Part shown: in pieces, positions 30,913-39,759 of the stretch | How the letters are laid out: each line of letters begins with the position of its first letter | Position numbering within the stretch: the stretch's first letter is position 1 | Notes under the pieces: model-generated | What the model saw: only the letters and a program-made list of their open reading frames with translations | What the model was told of the DNA's origin: nothing | The model's database searches: none | From: Pedosphaera sp. | GTDB lineage: Bacteria > Verrucomicrobiota > Verrucomicrobiia > Limisphaerales > JADLHS01 | DNA: 64,000 bases | Direction of reading: 5' to 3' | Assembly (NCBI GenBank): GCA_009695195.1 | Contig: SIBJ01000003.1 | Location: 26,400 to 90,399 of the forward strand | Position numbers and translations under genes: made by a program

Positions 30913-32142
30913 ATGAACTCAAATCCAACTCCTTCACCCGCGCCGGCGGTGGCGCGGCGAAACAATCAACGTCGGGCGAAGCGCTGGCTGCCGTGGCTGG
31001 GCGCGGCGGTGCTGGTCGCGCTGATCATCATCGGTTTCATTCCGCGACCGATCCCGGTGGAAATCACGCGCGTCACGCAAGGCAAACTGCGCGCCACGGT
31101 GAACGAGGAGGGCAAGACGCGCATCAAACAACGCTACGTCTTGTCCGCGCCGGTGACCGGGCATCTCCGGCGGATTCCGTTCAAGGCCGGCGCGGAAGTC
31201 GCGGCGGGCAAGACCGTGGTGGCGGTGATTGATCCGGTCGCGCCCGCGATGTTGGACGCCCGCAACCGCGCGCTGGCCGAGGCGCGGCGCGACACGGCGG
31301 CGGCGAATCTCGACCGGGCGCGCGAGCAACAGCGATTCGCCGCGAGCGAATTGAAGCGGGTGGAAAAACTTTTTGTCGAAAAATCCATTTCCCAGCAGGA
31401 CCAGGAGAACGCGCAGTGGCGCGAAATCTCGGCGGCTAAGGAACTGACCGCCGCCGAAAGCTCGTTGCGCCAGGCCGAGGCGGAGTTGAAGGAGTTCCCC
31501 GTGGTTGGCGGTGGGACGACGAACGTGGTCCGCGCACCGGTGGAAGTTACCTCACCGACGAGCGGAAGAATTTTGCACGTGTTCGAGGAGAGCACGCGCG
31601 TGGTCGCCGCGGGCACCGCGTTGTTGGACGTCGGCGATCCGGCTGACTTGGAAGCGGTCATCGAAGTCCTCTCGCGCGACGGCGCGGGGATTCCGCCGGG
31701 CGCGAAGGTGGAATTGGAACAGTGGGGCGGCGGCGAAGTGCTCCAGGCCAAAGTGCGGCTCGTCGAGCCGGCGGCGTTTCTGAAAATTTCCGCGCTCGGC
31801 GTCGAGGAGCAGCGCGTGAACGTGGTCGTGGATTTCGTCACGCCCTACGAGCAGCGCCGAAATCTCGGCGACAACTTCCGCGTCGAGGCGCGCATCGTGA
31901 TCTGGGAATCGGACAACACCTTGAAATTGCCCGCGGGCGCGTTGTTCCGGCGCGGGCAGAACTGGGCGGCGTTCGTGCTGGCCAATGGCCGCGCGGAGTT
32001 GCGTCGCGTGCAAGTTGGGCGCACCAGCGGAATCGAAATGCAAATCCTCGACGGTTTGAAGGACGGCGAGGAAGTGATCCTGTATCCGGGCGACCGCGTC
32101 AAAGCCGGGCAGCGCGTGAGGCCGATCCAGATTGCGCAGTAA
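30913..32142 (+). CDS. HlyD/RND-type periplasmic adaptor
   Basis: 409 residues from 'MNSNPTPSPAPAVARRNNQR'. One N-terminal membrane anchor ('WLGAAVLVALIIIGFIP'), a lipoyl half ('LSAPVTGHLRRIPFKAGAEV'), a long coiled-coil hairpin (about 110-190, 'VEKLFVEKSISQQDQ'), the second lipoyl half and beta-barrel/membrane-proximal domains (about 210-405). It couples the FtsX-type exporter to an outer-membrane partner that is not in the window. Confidence 0.93.
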   Translation: MNSNPTPSPAPAVARRNNQRRAKRWLPWLGAAVLVALIIIGFIPRPIPVEITRVTQGKLRATVNEEGKTRIKQRYVLSAPVTGHLRRIPFKAGAEVAAGKTVVAVIDPVAPAMLDARNRALAEARRDTAAANLDRAREQQRFAASELKRVEKLFVEKSISQQDQENAQWREISAAKELTAAESSLRQAEAELKEFPVVGGGTTNVVRAPVEVTSPTSGRILHVFEESTRVVAAGTALLDVGDPADLEAVIEVLSRDGAGIPPGAKVELEQWGGGEVLQAKVRLVEPAAFLKISALGVEEQRVNVVVDFVTPYEQRRNLGDNFRVEARIVIWESDNTLKLPAGALFRRGQNWAAFVLANGRAELRRVQVGRTSGIEMQILDGLKDGEEVILYPGDRVKAGQRVRPIQIAQ

Positions 32143-32149
32143 CGTGCGG

Positions 32150-32260
32150 AGCGCGAGCCGTCCCGGCTCGCAGCGGCATGGATGCGGGGAAGGTTTGGAA
32201 GTTCTGATGGCGGCATCGAGTTGCGGCGCGCTGCGGACGGGGACCGTCCGCAGTCCGGAT
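32150..32260. repeat. Imperfect hairpin region downstream of the adaptor gene
   Basis: Contains two short inverted pairs: 'gagccgtcccggctc' near 32156 and 'gcggacggggaccgtccgc' near 32232. These GC-rich hairpins may be remnants of repeat elements or act as a terminator. Confidence 0.5.
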
Positions 32261-32303
32261 TCCGGGCTTGCGAAGGCGCGCGGCGTGGAGACAATCGCGC
32301 CCC

Positions 32304-32603
32304 ATGTTTTCACACGTTGTCATTTTCTGGACGGACCCGGCGCAACCGAACGCCGCGGAAGAATTGCTCGCCGGTGCGAACAAATATCTGAAGCCGATTC
32401 CCGGCGTGCTGTCATTTCACGCCGGCAAAATGGCGGGCAGCCATCGGCCCGTGGTGGACCAAAGCTATCAAGTGGCGTTGAACCTGATTTTCCCGAGCCG
32501 GCAGGCGCAGGATGATTACCAGGTGCATCCGTTGCACGTGGAGTTCGTGGAGAAAGTTTTTAAGCGCGTGTGCCAGCGCGTGGTGGTTTACGATTTTGAG
32601 TGA
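32304..32603 (+). CDS. Dabb family (stress-responsive A/B barrel) protein
   Basis: 99 residues from 'MFSHVVIFWTDPAQPNAAEE'. The pattern 'HVVIFW', 'PGVLSFHAGKMAGS', 'YQVALNLIFPSRQAQDDY' and 'HPLHVEFVEKV' is typical of Dabb ferredoxin-like barrel proteins, which act as dimers in small-molecule chemistry or stress responses. The precise role is unknown. The start is chosen because the family begins directly with the first beta strand. Confidence 0.88.
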   Translation: MFSHVVIFWTDPAQPNAAEELLAGANKYLKPIPGVLSFHAGKMAGSHRPVVDQSYQVALNLIFPSRQAQDDYQVHPLHVEFVEKVFKRVCQRVVVYDFE

Positions 32604-32676
32604 AACGTGAATCGTGAAACGTGAACTTGATGGTCGCACTTCTGGTTCACGTTTCACGCATCACGCAACACGCGCC
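32600..32676. repeat. Palindrome with 'gtgaaacgtgaa' tandem arms
   Basis: The left arm 'gtgaaacgtgaatcgtgaaa' (from 32601) and right arm 'ttcacgtttcacgcatcacg' (to about 32670) are inverted arrays of 6-9 bp units. It follows the Dabb stop codon directly. Confidence 0.82.
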
Positions 32677-32718
32677 TCACGACCTCGGATGAAACTTCCG
32701 GTGAAGGTCCCGCCAATG
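32677..32718 (-). pseudogene. Remnant of a tyrosine recombinase C-terminus
   Basis: On the minus strand this reads 'HWRDLHRKFHPRS' followed by a stop, closely matching the end of the xerD gene in this window ('RLRDVHRKFHPRA'). About 20 consecutive bases ('ggatgaaacttccggtgaa' region) are shared. No further recombinase sequence is recognisable next to it. Confidence 0.5.
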
Positions 32719-32748
32719 GCCGCAGGCCCGGCTTTCCGCTTGGAGAAA

Positions 32749-33606
32749 TCAGGAACTGGCGCTGGCGTAACGGCGCAACGCCACGCGCCAGACGAGGTGC
32801 GACACCAGGAAACACACGACGCTCATCGCCAGCATCAGCACGATCTCCGACGGCGAATTGAGTTTTGCCAGGAGCACCTTCACCGGCACGTTGGCCACCA
32901 GCAGCATCGGAATCGCCAGGGTGAAGATTACGCGTCCCGCGCCCCGGAAGGCCGCATCCGGAATTCGCGCGACGCTGAACAGGTTGTAATACGCCATCAC
33001 CATGCCTTGCGCCCGTACCGTCCAGAAGCTAATGCTGGCCATCAGGAACATCAGCGAGTAATGCACGAGCATCGCCAGCGCGCACAAGAGCGCGAAGCCC
33101 AGCACCTGAGCCGGCGAGGGCACGACGTGCAACTGGTGCGCCGCGTAACCCACCACTGCCAGCCCGGACGCCGCGCTGACAAAGCCGCCCAGGTCCACAT
33201 GCCGCAGTGAGATCAGGAAGCGCGTGTTCACGGGCAACAAGAGCATGAAATCCATCTTGCCACTGTGAACCAGTTCCGCGAGTTGCGCGCAGTTGACGAG
33301 GAAGAACGCCTGGAAAAGTTGCTGCACAAAGTGGCTCGCGCCAATCAACATCACGACCTCCCATTTCGTCCAGCTTCCGATGCTGTCGGTGTGCAGGTAA
33401 AGGACGCTGTTGAATCCCAGTTGCAACGCGAACCACAGCAGCTCGACAAAGAGCCAGAAAACGAAGTTGGCCTGAAAGCCCATCTCGCGCATCACGGAGT
33501 TTCGCCACAGCGCAGCATAGATATCCGCGTAATGCCGCCAGCCGCGCAGCGCCGGTGCGGGCGGATTGGCGCCGGGCAGGGCGTGGATGATGGTTTCGCC
33601 GGTCAT
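32749..33606 (-). CDS. ABC-2 type permease (second permease)
   Basis: 285 residues with six predicted membrane helices, for example 'FQANFVFWLFVELLWFALQL', 'VLGFALLCALAMLVHYSLMF' and 'IVLMLAMSVVCFLVSHLVW'. It belongs to the DUF990-like ABC-2 permeases that come in pairs with one ATPase. The start 'MTGETIIHALPGANPPAPAL' lies 5 bp after the other permease's stop. The substrate is unknown. Confidence 0.85.
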   Translation of the reverse strand: MTGETIIHALPGANPPAPALRGWRHYADIYAALWRNSVMREMGFQANFVFWLFVELLWFALQLGFNSVLYLHTDSIGSWTKWEVVMLIGASHFVQQLFQAFFLVNCAQLAELVHSGKMDFMLLLPVNTRFLISLRHVDLGGFVSAASGLAVVGYAAHQLHVVPSPAQVLGFALLCALAMLVHYSLMFLMASISFWTVRAQGMVMAYYNLFSVARIPDAAFRGAGRVIFTLAIPMLLVANVPVKVLLAKLNSPSEIVLMLAMSVVCFLVSHLVWRVALRRYASASS

Positions 33607-33611
33607 ACGCT

Positions 33612-34411
33612 TCAGCCTCCCACCACGGTGTAAGTTTTCAGGCCGCGCTGCCAGACCAGCCGGGCCAGCGCGTAGATCGCCCCGACCCAAAGCAACTGCA
33701 TGAGCAAACCTTGCGCGAGCGCGGCGCCGGTCACCTTGCCCATGTAAACGCTTACCGGGAAGAACATGCCATAGGGAAAAGGCGTCCACATCATGGCCTG
33801 CGTCAGCCAGTGCGGCAGGAGGTCCAGCGGGAACATCTGCCCACTGGCCATTCGCTCGAACGCCAGCAGGATGAAAACAAACGTCGAAATTTCCAGCACC
33901 CAAAACGCGAGCATGGCCGTGAGGTAAGAGAGCAGGAACTGGAGCAAGGCCGCCAGCCCGAGCGAAACGAGGAAGCAAACGAAGGTCGCCAGGTCCGCCG
34001 GCGGCAGCAAGAATTCGCGGTTACAAAACACCAGCAACCCCACCGGCACCAGCGCCGCCACCGTATAGACGACCCGGCCCGAGACGAAGAGGCAGAACCG
34101 ATAGTGCAGATAGTCCATCGGCCGGATGAGGAACTGACTGATGTGACCGTCCTTGATGTCGGCGGCGATTTGCCATTCATCCTCCGTCACCGAGGTCGTC
34201 GCCTCGACGATCGTGACCAGCAGGTAATACGAGAGCATCTGCGCCAGCGTGTAACCCGCGATCTCGCCCGGTTTGTCCGCGTAGATTGCCCGCCACAAGG
34301 CCATCGTCGCGATCAGCGGGACCAGGTTGAACAACGCGCGGCAAAAAAATTCGTCCGGTACACCAGCGTGTTCTGGATGCCGATGTTCAGGATGTGCCAG
34401 TAGGTTTTCAC
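33612..34411 (-). CDS. ABC-2 type permease (first permease) with apparent frameshift
   Basis: From a GTG at 34411 the protein reads 'VKTYWHILNIGIQNTLVYRT' and 'NFF', then must change frame in a run of seven T (complement of 34343-34349) to continue 'CRALFNLVPLIATMALWRAI' and the remaining membrane helices to 'LKTYTVVGG'. Eight T would restore one frame of about 266 residues. This may be an assembly error, a real mutation, or slippage on the homopolymer. The gene follows the ATPase stop by 14 bp. Confidence 0.75.
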
Positions 34412-34425
34412 GCTCTCTGGTGCGG

Positions 34426-35481
34426 TCACGCTGCGACCGGTTTGAGCAAGGCCGGGTCGGCCACGGCAGATGACGCGCGAGGGCGGCGCGAACCGGAGCG
34501 GGCGAAAATATTGCGGATGACTTCCTCGGCGGAGACTTCCTGGATGTCAATGTCGGCCACGGGCAACCGCTCCAGCAGGGCCTTGCAGACCGGGATGACC
34601 CGGTCGCGGCTGACTTTCAATTTGAGCCGGTCGCGGCTTTCCTCCAGCACCGTGCCGAACTGTTGCCAGTCCCAGGCCGACAGGTGGGCGCCGCTTTCGA
34701 GTTGGACAGTGACCAGTTTGAAGTCGGCAAAGCGGTCAATCACTTCCTCCAGCGCACCGTCGAAGAAAATCCTGCCCTCATCAATGATGATCACGCGGCG
34801 GCACAGGGCCTCGATGTCCGACATGTAATGGCTGGTGAGCAGGATGGTGGTGCGGAAGGTTTCGTTGTAGGTCCGCAGAAATTCGCGCACAACTTTTTGG
34901 GAGACGACATCCAGGCCGATGGTCGGTTCGTCGAGGAACAAGACCTTGGGCCGATGCAACAGCGCCGCGATCAGTTCCAGCTTCATGCGTTCGCCAAGGG
35001 AAAGCTCGCGCACCATCACGTCGAGCTTGTCCTCGACTTGGAGCAGTTCCGCCAGATCGCCGACCGTGCGCTCGAAGTCGCGGCGGGGGATGCCGTAAAT
35101 CTTGCCATTGAGTTCGAGTGATTCGCGCGCGGGCAGGTCCCACCAGAGCTGGTTTTTCTGGCCGAGCAGCAGCGCGAATTGCCGGCGATACTCCACGGGC
35201 CGCTCCCACGGGGTGTAGCCCAGCACCGAGGCCGAGCCGCCGGAAGGATGGAGCAGACCGGCGAGCATTTTCAGCGTGGTGGTTTTCCCCGCGCCGTTCG
35301 GGCCGAGGAAGCCGACGAACTCGCCCTCTTCGACGGCAAAGCTGATGCCATCAACCGCCGCGGTCAGTTCGTAGTCGCGGCGGAAGAGTCCTTTGACGGC
35401 GCCGAGGAGGCCGGGCTGCTTCTTGTAGGTGCGGAACGCGCGGCTGAGTTTCTGCACTTGAATGATCGGAGCAGTTTTCAT
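34426..35481 (-). CDS. ABC-2 exporter ATP-binding protein
   Basis: 351 residues. Walker A 'GFLGPNGAGKTTTLKMLAG', Q-loop 'LLGQKNQLWWDLPARESLEL', signature variant 'LSLGERMKLELIAALLHRP', Walker B 'VLFLDEPTIGLD', H-loop 'LTSHYMSDIEALC'. It pairs with two DUF990-type permeases directly downstream. The C-terminal 80 residues are an accessory domain. The upstream outer-membrane-like gene may encode a partner, although the order places it first. Confidence 0.93.
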   Translation of the reverse strand: MKTAPIIQVQKLSRAFRTYKKQPGLLGAVKGLFRRDYELTAAVDGISFAVEEGEFVGFLGPNGAGKTTTLKMLAGLLHPSGGSASVLGYTPWERPVEYRRQFALLLGQKNQLWWDLPARESLELNGKIYGIPRRDFERTVGDLAELLQVEDKLDVMVRELSLGERMKLELIAALLHRPKVLFLDEPTIGLDVVSQKVVREFLRTYNETFRTTILLTSHYMSDIEALCRRVIIIDEGRIFFDGALEEVIDRFADFKLVTVQLESGAHLSAWDWQQFGTVLEESRDRLKLKVSRDRVIPVCKALLERLPVADIDIQEVSAEEVIRNIFARSGSRRPRASSAVADPALLKPVAA

Positions 35482-35489
35482 GGCGACAG

Positions 35490-36437
35490 TCAGAACCGAA
35501 CCGAGGCGCCCAGGAAGGGGTTGACGTCAGGCGCAGCGCGGGTCACGCCCAGCAGCACGCCGGCGTCGAGCTGAATGTTTTTTTTGAGCAGATAGGTCAG
35601 ACCGAAGTCCACGGTGCCGACCCAGCGACTACCGCGCTCGAAGCTGACCCAACTGGAGAACTCGAGGTAGCCGGAAAGTTTGCCGATGATCTCGTGCCAC
35701 AGGTAGGCGATGTTGGCGAAGGCGGGCGAGTAGCCGCGCCCGCTGCTGTTCCGCAGGAACGAGAGTTCCGGGCTGAGGCCGAGCCACCAGCCTCGCGGAA
35801 GTTCGACCGCGATAGGCACGGTCAAACCGCCTTCGACGGCGTCATTGCCCAAGCCATCCTGGCTGGTTGGAAATTTTACAAACGGCGCGAGTGCGAGCGC
35901 GGTCGAACCGCCGTCATTGCCCCAGAGATTGAGCTTGGCCCTGGCCGTAAGATCGCCGAAGCCGCTTTGTGTGGTCGTCATTCCCGTGACGCGATCCGCG
36001 GTGCGCACGCGAGTGTAGGGTGCGAGGTCGAGTTGGAGGTCGAGATGGTTGAGCACGCCAAACTTCAATGTGGTGGGAGCGATCCGCCAGGTTTCTGTGC
36101 GCGTGTCGGCGCCGCTGGCCGTGTCGCGGTCGTGAGCGTAACCGACAAGGTAGGTTTCGATCTGCGCGTGGCCGGCGTCCACGGTGTAGGGGCTTTTGTA
36201 GAGCGCCTCCATCTCACGAAGGTGCGGCTGGGGCGTCGGGTTCAAGAGCGTGTAGCTGCTTTTGTCAATCTTTGTCAAATCCACGGACGTGCTGGGTTTG
36301 GCCGCCTCCTGATTCAGGGAAGTCGCCAGGTGTCGCATCACGAGTAAAGGCGCGTCCAGTACCGCGTCCTCAGCAAACCCAACGGCCGGGACCGAGAGCA
36401 AACCCATGCTGAGCAAGGCATAAATTCGTTTTCGCAT
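35490..36437 (-). CDS. Putative outer-membrane transporter (MetA-pathway-like)
   Basis: 315 residues from 'MRKRIYALLSMGLLSVPAVG', a Sec signal. The rest alternates polar and hydrophobic residues as in an outer-membrane beta barrel and ends in 'NPFLGASVRF', with terminal Phe. It resembles the 'phenol MetA pathway'/transporter barrel family ('DAGHAQIETYLVGYAHD', 'GVLNHLDLQLDLAPYT'). The function is inferred from shape only. It lies 8 bp upstream of the ABC-2 ATPase gene. Confidence 0.75.
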   Translation of the reverse strand: MRKRIYALLSMGLLSVPAVGFAEDAVLDAPLLVMRHLATSLNQEAAKPSTSVDLTKIDKSSYTLLNPTPQPHLREMEALYKSPYTVDAGHAQIETYLVGYAHDRDTASGADTRTETWRIAPTTLKFGVLNHLDLQLDLAPYTRVRTADRVTGMTTTQSGFGDLTARAKLNLWGNDGGSTALALAPFVKFPTSQDGLGNDAVEGGLTVPIAVELPRGWWLGLSPELSFLRNSSGRGYSPAFANIAYLWHEIIGKLSGYLEFSSWVSFERGSRWVGTVDFGLTYLLKKNIQLDAGVLLGVTRAAPDVNPFLGASVRF

Positions 36438-36482
36438 AATCGCTTTGTTCGTGCCCACATTTGTCGGCGTGAGGTCACGCAA

Positions 36483-37202
36483 CTACCGCTGACCCTCTGC
36501 GGCCGCAACCAGGTCGGACGAGTCCAGCGCAAATGGGGATTGACCGACCATGACCGCTCCCGTCTCCAGCCGCCCCAAAAAAACCGTTTCATCTCGCAGC
36601 AACCCGCGCCAGAATGCCGTCTTGGCCGTGCGTTCGTTGATGACCATCAGGTCATATTTCTGCCGGTACTTATGGCCCGCCAGCAGGCAAAACCCGCTTT
36701 TGTCCATGTGCAGATACCCGGCCGTTCCGCTCGCGATGGCGAATCCCGCATGGAAGCAAATTTCGTGTGCAATACGAAACCGTTCCACGTCCAGGAGCAG
36801 GCTGCCGTACATGGCGGCCAGGTGATGCGGCGCGTCGCTCACCACGGACGAAAAATAGATGGAGGGCTGCGCCGAGCGCGGCCCCGCCGTCCACGGCGTC
36901 AATTCAGATTCCGGAATCCGGCCGGCGATCATCTGGTCGCGCGAAAGGCTGGTGGTGATCAAGACCGAAACCACCGAGAGAATTCTCCGGCGCCCGGCCA
37001 CGGCCTCGCCGCACACAGCCGAGTACATCAGACAATCCGAATCAACCCACGGTTGGATTTGCGCGAGGTCACAGGCGAAGTCCGGCCCGAACACCGCGTT
37101 CTCATAATCATTGAGCGGCGCGCATAATTCCCGGCACTGACGGTTGTCGAGCAACTCCGTGGAAAGCGTGTTCGGATCGGTTTGGGAAAGGTGCTGGCTC
37201 AT
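36483..37202 (-). CDS. Hypothetical protein, possibly GNAT/acyl-homoserine-lactone-synthase-like
   Basis: 239 residues, no signal peptide. 'PLNDYENAVFGPDFACDLAQ' near the N-terminus and 'YGSLLLDVERFRIAHEICFH' in the middle recall GNAT-fold acyltransferases, including those associated with exosortase systems, but I would not insist. It starts in an ATGA overlap with a 35-codon ORF and ends 45 bp before the barrel gene. Confidence 0.5.
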   Translation of the reverse strand: MSQHLSQTDPNTLSTELLDNRQCRELCAPLNDYENAVFGPDFACDLAQIQPWVDSDCLMYSAVCGEAVAGRRRILSVVSVLITTSLSRDQMIAGRIPESELTPWTAGPRSAQPSIYFSSVVSDAPHHLAAMYGSLLLDVERFRIAHEICFHAGFAIASGTAGYLHMDKSGFCLLAGHKYRQKYDLMVINERTAKTAFWRGLLRDETVFLGRLETGAVMVGQSPFALDSSDLVAAAEGQR

Positions 37203-37306
37203 GGCGTGGAAAGAATCAGATCACCGGCCGGGCCGCAGCGGGCAAGTGGCATCGCCAGTTTTATGGCGCGGCTTTCAGCCAGGCTGAACGGAGTTTGATC
37301 TTGCAT
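37199..37306 (-). CDS. 35-residue ORF coupled to the acyltransferase-like gene
   Basis: 'MQDQTPFSLAESRAIKLAMP' begins this small ORF, which ends in an ATGA overlap with the next gene. It contains a single Cys and a C-terminal 'GPAGDLILSTP'. It could be a small peptide substrate, a leader, or chance. The coupling and Met start are the only evidence. Confidence 0.3.
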   Translation of the reverse strand: MQDQTPFSLAESRAIKLAMPLARCGPAGDLILSTP

Positions 37307-37617
37307 AGTTTTACTTCGACCCTTACCCGTTGACCGCAGGATGAGAGGGTGCGACGGCGGCTTCGCATCGCTCTGTTCCGCAAAAACGATGCCGCCGGAG
37401 AGCGTGGTCGCAAATTCAAGCGTTTCCTCCAAATTCCTTCAAAGCGCGATCCGTCGTGTCCCGTTCATGGCGCTTCAAGTTAATTCCGTCCCGTATCCGG
37501 ACTCCTGCGCGCAGGCATCGGCGTGAAACCGGGTTGGGTTGTTCCAGCCAGCGCGTGGCATTTTAGGTGCTTATGAAGGCCGGAACCTTCCGCTTGTTTT
37601 GGGAATACACGAATAAT

Positions 37618-39723
37618 ATGCCAATTATGAAACAAGACAATGAAACAAAACCCGGGCGGGCAGCAGCGCAGGCGAGCGGATCGTCCGGTTCAGCCCCCCT
37701 TGGCTGGACCGGGGACCGGCTGACTTGGTTTGGAAAAGCGGCGGCAATTCTGTTCCTGGCGGTGACCGCCGCCCAAGGCGGCGAGACAAATACAACCACT
37801 GCGGCGGCTGACGCCTTCACGAGCATGGACCTTGACCAGCTCATGCAGGTGAAGGTGCCCATCGTCTATGGCGCCTCCAAGCACGAGCAAAAGATCACCG
37901 AAGCGCCCTCGGCCGTCTCCATCGTGACCCAGGAGGACATCAAAGAGTTCGGCTACCGTACGCTGGGAGACATTCTGCGCGGCGTGCGTGACCTCTACGT
38001 GACCTCCGACCGCGCCTATCAGACCGTGGGCATTCGCGGGGTGAACCGTCTGGGCGACTTCGGCGGGCGCGTGCTGTTGACCCTGGACGGCCATCGCTTG
38101 AACGAGCCGGTCTATGACTCGACGTTTTTCGGCCAGGATTTTCCGTTGGACGTGGATTTGATCGAACGCGTCGAGGTCATTCGCGGTCCCGGCTCGGCGC
38201 TCTACGGCAACAACGCGTTCTTCGGCATCGTGAACGTGATCACGCGCAAGGGACGCGACTTGCAGGGCGCGGAGGTTTCCGGCCTGGCCGGCGACCAAGA
38301 CACGTATGGCGGGCGATTTAGTTTCGGAAAGCAGTTCAAGAATGGAGTCGAGGTGCTGGCGTCCGGCACTTATTTCGATACGCGAGGCCAGGACAAGCTG
38401 GCTTATGACCCGGCCCTCGTTCCGGCCGGCCGGCATCCGGATTGGGAGCGGTCGAGCAAGTTCTACGGGTCAGTTTCGTATGGCGACTTCACACTGTGGG
38501 GGCTTTTTGGCCAGCGCGAAAAGGCGCTCGCCCCCGGCACCTGGGGCATGGTCGTGGACAACACGCAGTCGCGGATTACCGATACGCGGAGTCTGGTCGA
38601 GTTGAAATTCCAGAAAGACTTCGGCAGCGACTGGTCGGTGCTGGCCCGCGCCTATTATGACTACTACGGCTACCAGGGGAATTATGAGTACGACTACATG
38701 GACCCGTTCAACCCCGGCATCACGATCAATCGCGACGACAACCACGCCAAATTCGGGGGCGGCGAAATCCAGCTAAATAAAATTCTCTGCGGCCGGCATC
38801 GCCTCACGTTCGGGTTGGAAGGCCGCGATGATTTCGACGTGAGCCAGCGCAATTTCGACGTGAACCCGCCCACGACCTACATTGACACGACCAGCACGGA
38901 GGGCAACTTTGGCCTCTACGGCCAGGCCGAAGTGGCCGTGCTCACGAATCTCACCCTCAACGCCGGCGTCCGCTACGATTACTTCACCACCTTCGGCTCG
39001 ACGGTCAATCCGCGCGGCGGACTGATTTACCATCCGTGGTCGCTCACGACGCTCAAGGCCCTCTACGGCCAGGCCTACCGCGCGCCCAACGCGTACGAGT
39101 TCGACTTTCAAAACATCAACTACGCCGCCAACCACGCGTTGCGGCCGGAGACCATTCGCTCTTACGAGTTGGTCTTGGAGCAGGCCGTTGGACAGCATAT
39201 GCGATTGACCGGCTCGTTTTTCTACAACGACATCGAGGACCTCATCACCCAGGGCATTGATCCCAGCGACGGGCGGTTCATCTTCCGCAACACCGACGCG
39301 GTGCAAGTCAAAGGCGGCTCGGTCGAATTGGAAACCGTTTGGAAATATGGCTTGCGCACGCGCGCCAGCTACACCTTTGCGGAAGCCAAGGATACCAGCA
39401 CCGGCGCGTTGCTCAACAACGCCCCCAAACATCTCGGCAAACTCCAAATCGTGGCCCCGCTCTACCGCGACAAGGTTTCCCTCGGCTTCGAGCTGCAGGC
39501 GGTGAGCGACCGCATCACCGCCCGCGGGAACAAACTCGAGGGCCAGGTCATCGGCAACCTCACGCTCTTCAGCCACGATCTGGTGAAGAATCTCGAACTC
39601 TCTGCAAGCATCTACAACTTGTGGGACACGAAGTACTCCGACCCCGTCAGCTCCGATTTTGTCACGGACACCGTCCCGCAGGATCGCCGGAATTTCCGGG
39701 TGAAACTGACCTACCGGTTCTGA
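37618..39723 (+). CDS. TonB-dependent outer-membrane receptor
   Basis: About 700 residues. A late signal segment ('AAAILFLAVTAAQGGE', about 40-58 from the chosen start) is followed by a plug domain ('KITEAPSAVSIVTQEDIKEF', 'VLLTLDGHRLNEPVYDS', 'VIRGPGSALYGNNAFFGIVN') and a 22-strand-type barrel ending 'NFRVKLTYRF'. It imports a TonB-dependent substrate, or here possibly senses it, since YfiR and two kinases follow in one operon. The exact start among 37573, 37618 and 37627 is uncertain. Confidence 0.92.
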   Translation: MPIMKQDNETKPGRAAAQASGSSGSAPLGWTGDRLTWFGKAAAILFLAVTAAQGGETNTTTAAADAFTSMDLDQLMQVKVPIVYGASKHEQKITEAPSAVSIVTQEDIKEFGYRTLGDILRGVRDLYVTSDRAYQTVGIRGVNRLGDFGGRVLLTLDGHRLNEPVYDSTFFGQDFPLDVDLIERVEVIRGPGSALYGNNAFFGIVNVITRKGRDLQGAEVSGLAGDQDTYGGRFSFGKQFKNGVEVLASGTYFDTRGQDKLAYDPALVPAGRHPDWERSSKFYGSVSYGDFTLWGLFGQREKALAPGTWGMVVDNTQSRITDTRSLVELKFQKDFGSDWSVLARAYYDYYGYQGNYEYDYMDPFNPGITINRDDNHAKFGGGEIQLNKILCGRHRLTFGLEGRDDFDVSQRNFDVNPPTTYIDTTSTEGNFGLYGQAEVAVLTNLTLNAGVRYDYFTTFGSTVNPRGGLIYHPWSLTTLKALYGQAYRAPNAYEFDFQNINYAANHALRPETIRSYELVLEQAVGQHMRLTGSFFYNDIEDLITQGIDPSDGRFIFRNTDAVQVKGGSVELETVWKYGLRTRASYTFAEAKDTSTGALLNNAPKHLGKLQIVAPLYRDKVSLGFELQAVSDRITARGNKLEGQVIGNLTLFSHDLVKNLELSASIYNLWDTKYSDPVSSDFVTDTVPQDRRNFRVKLTYRF

Positions 39724-39759
39724 AGAGGCGATTTTCAATCACCGTCCGAAGCACCCCGC

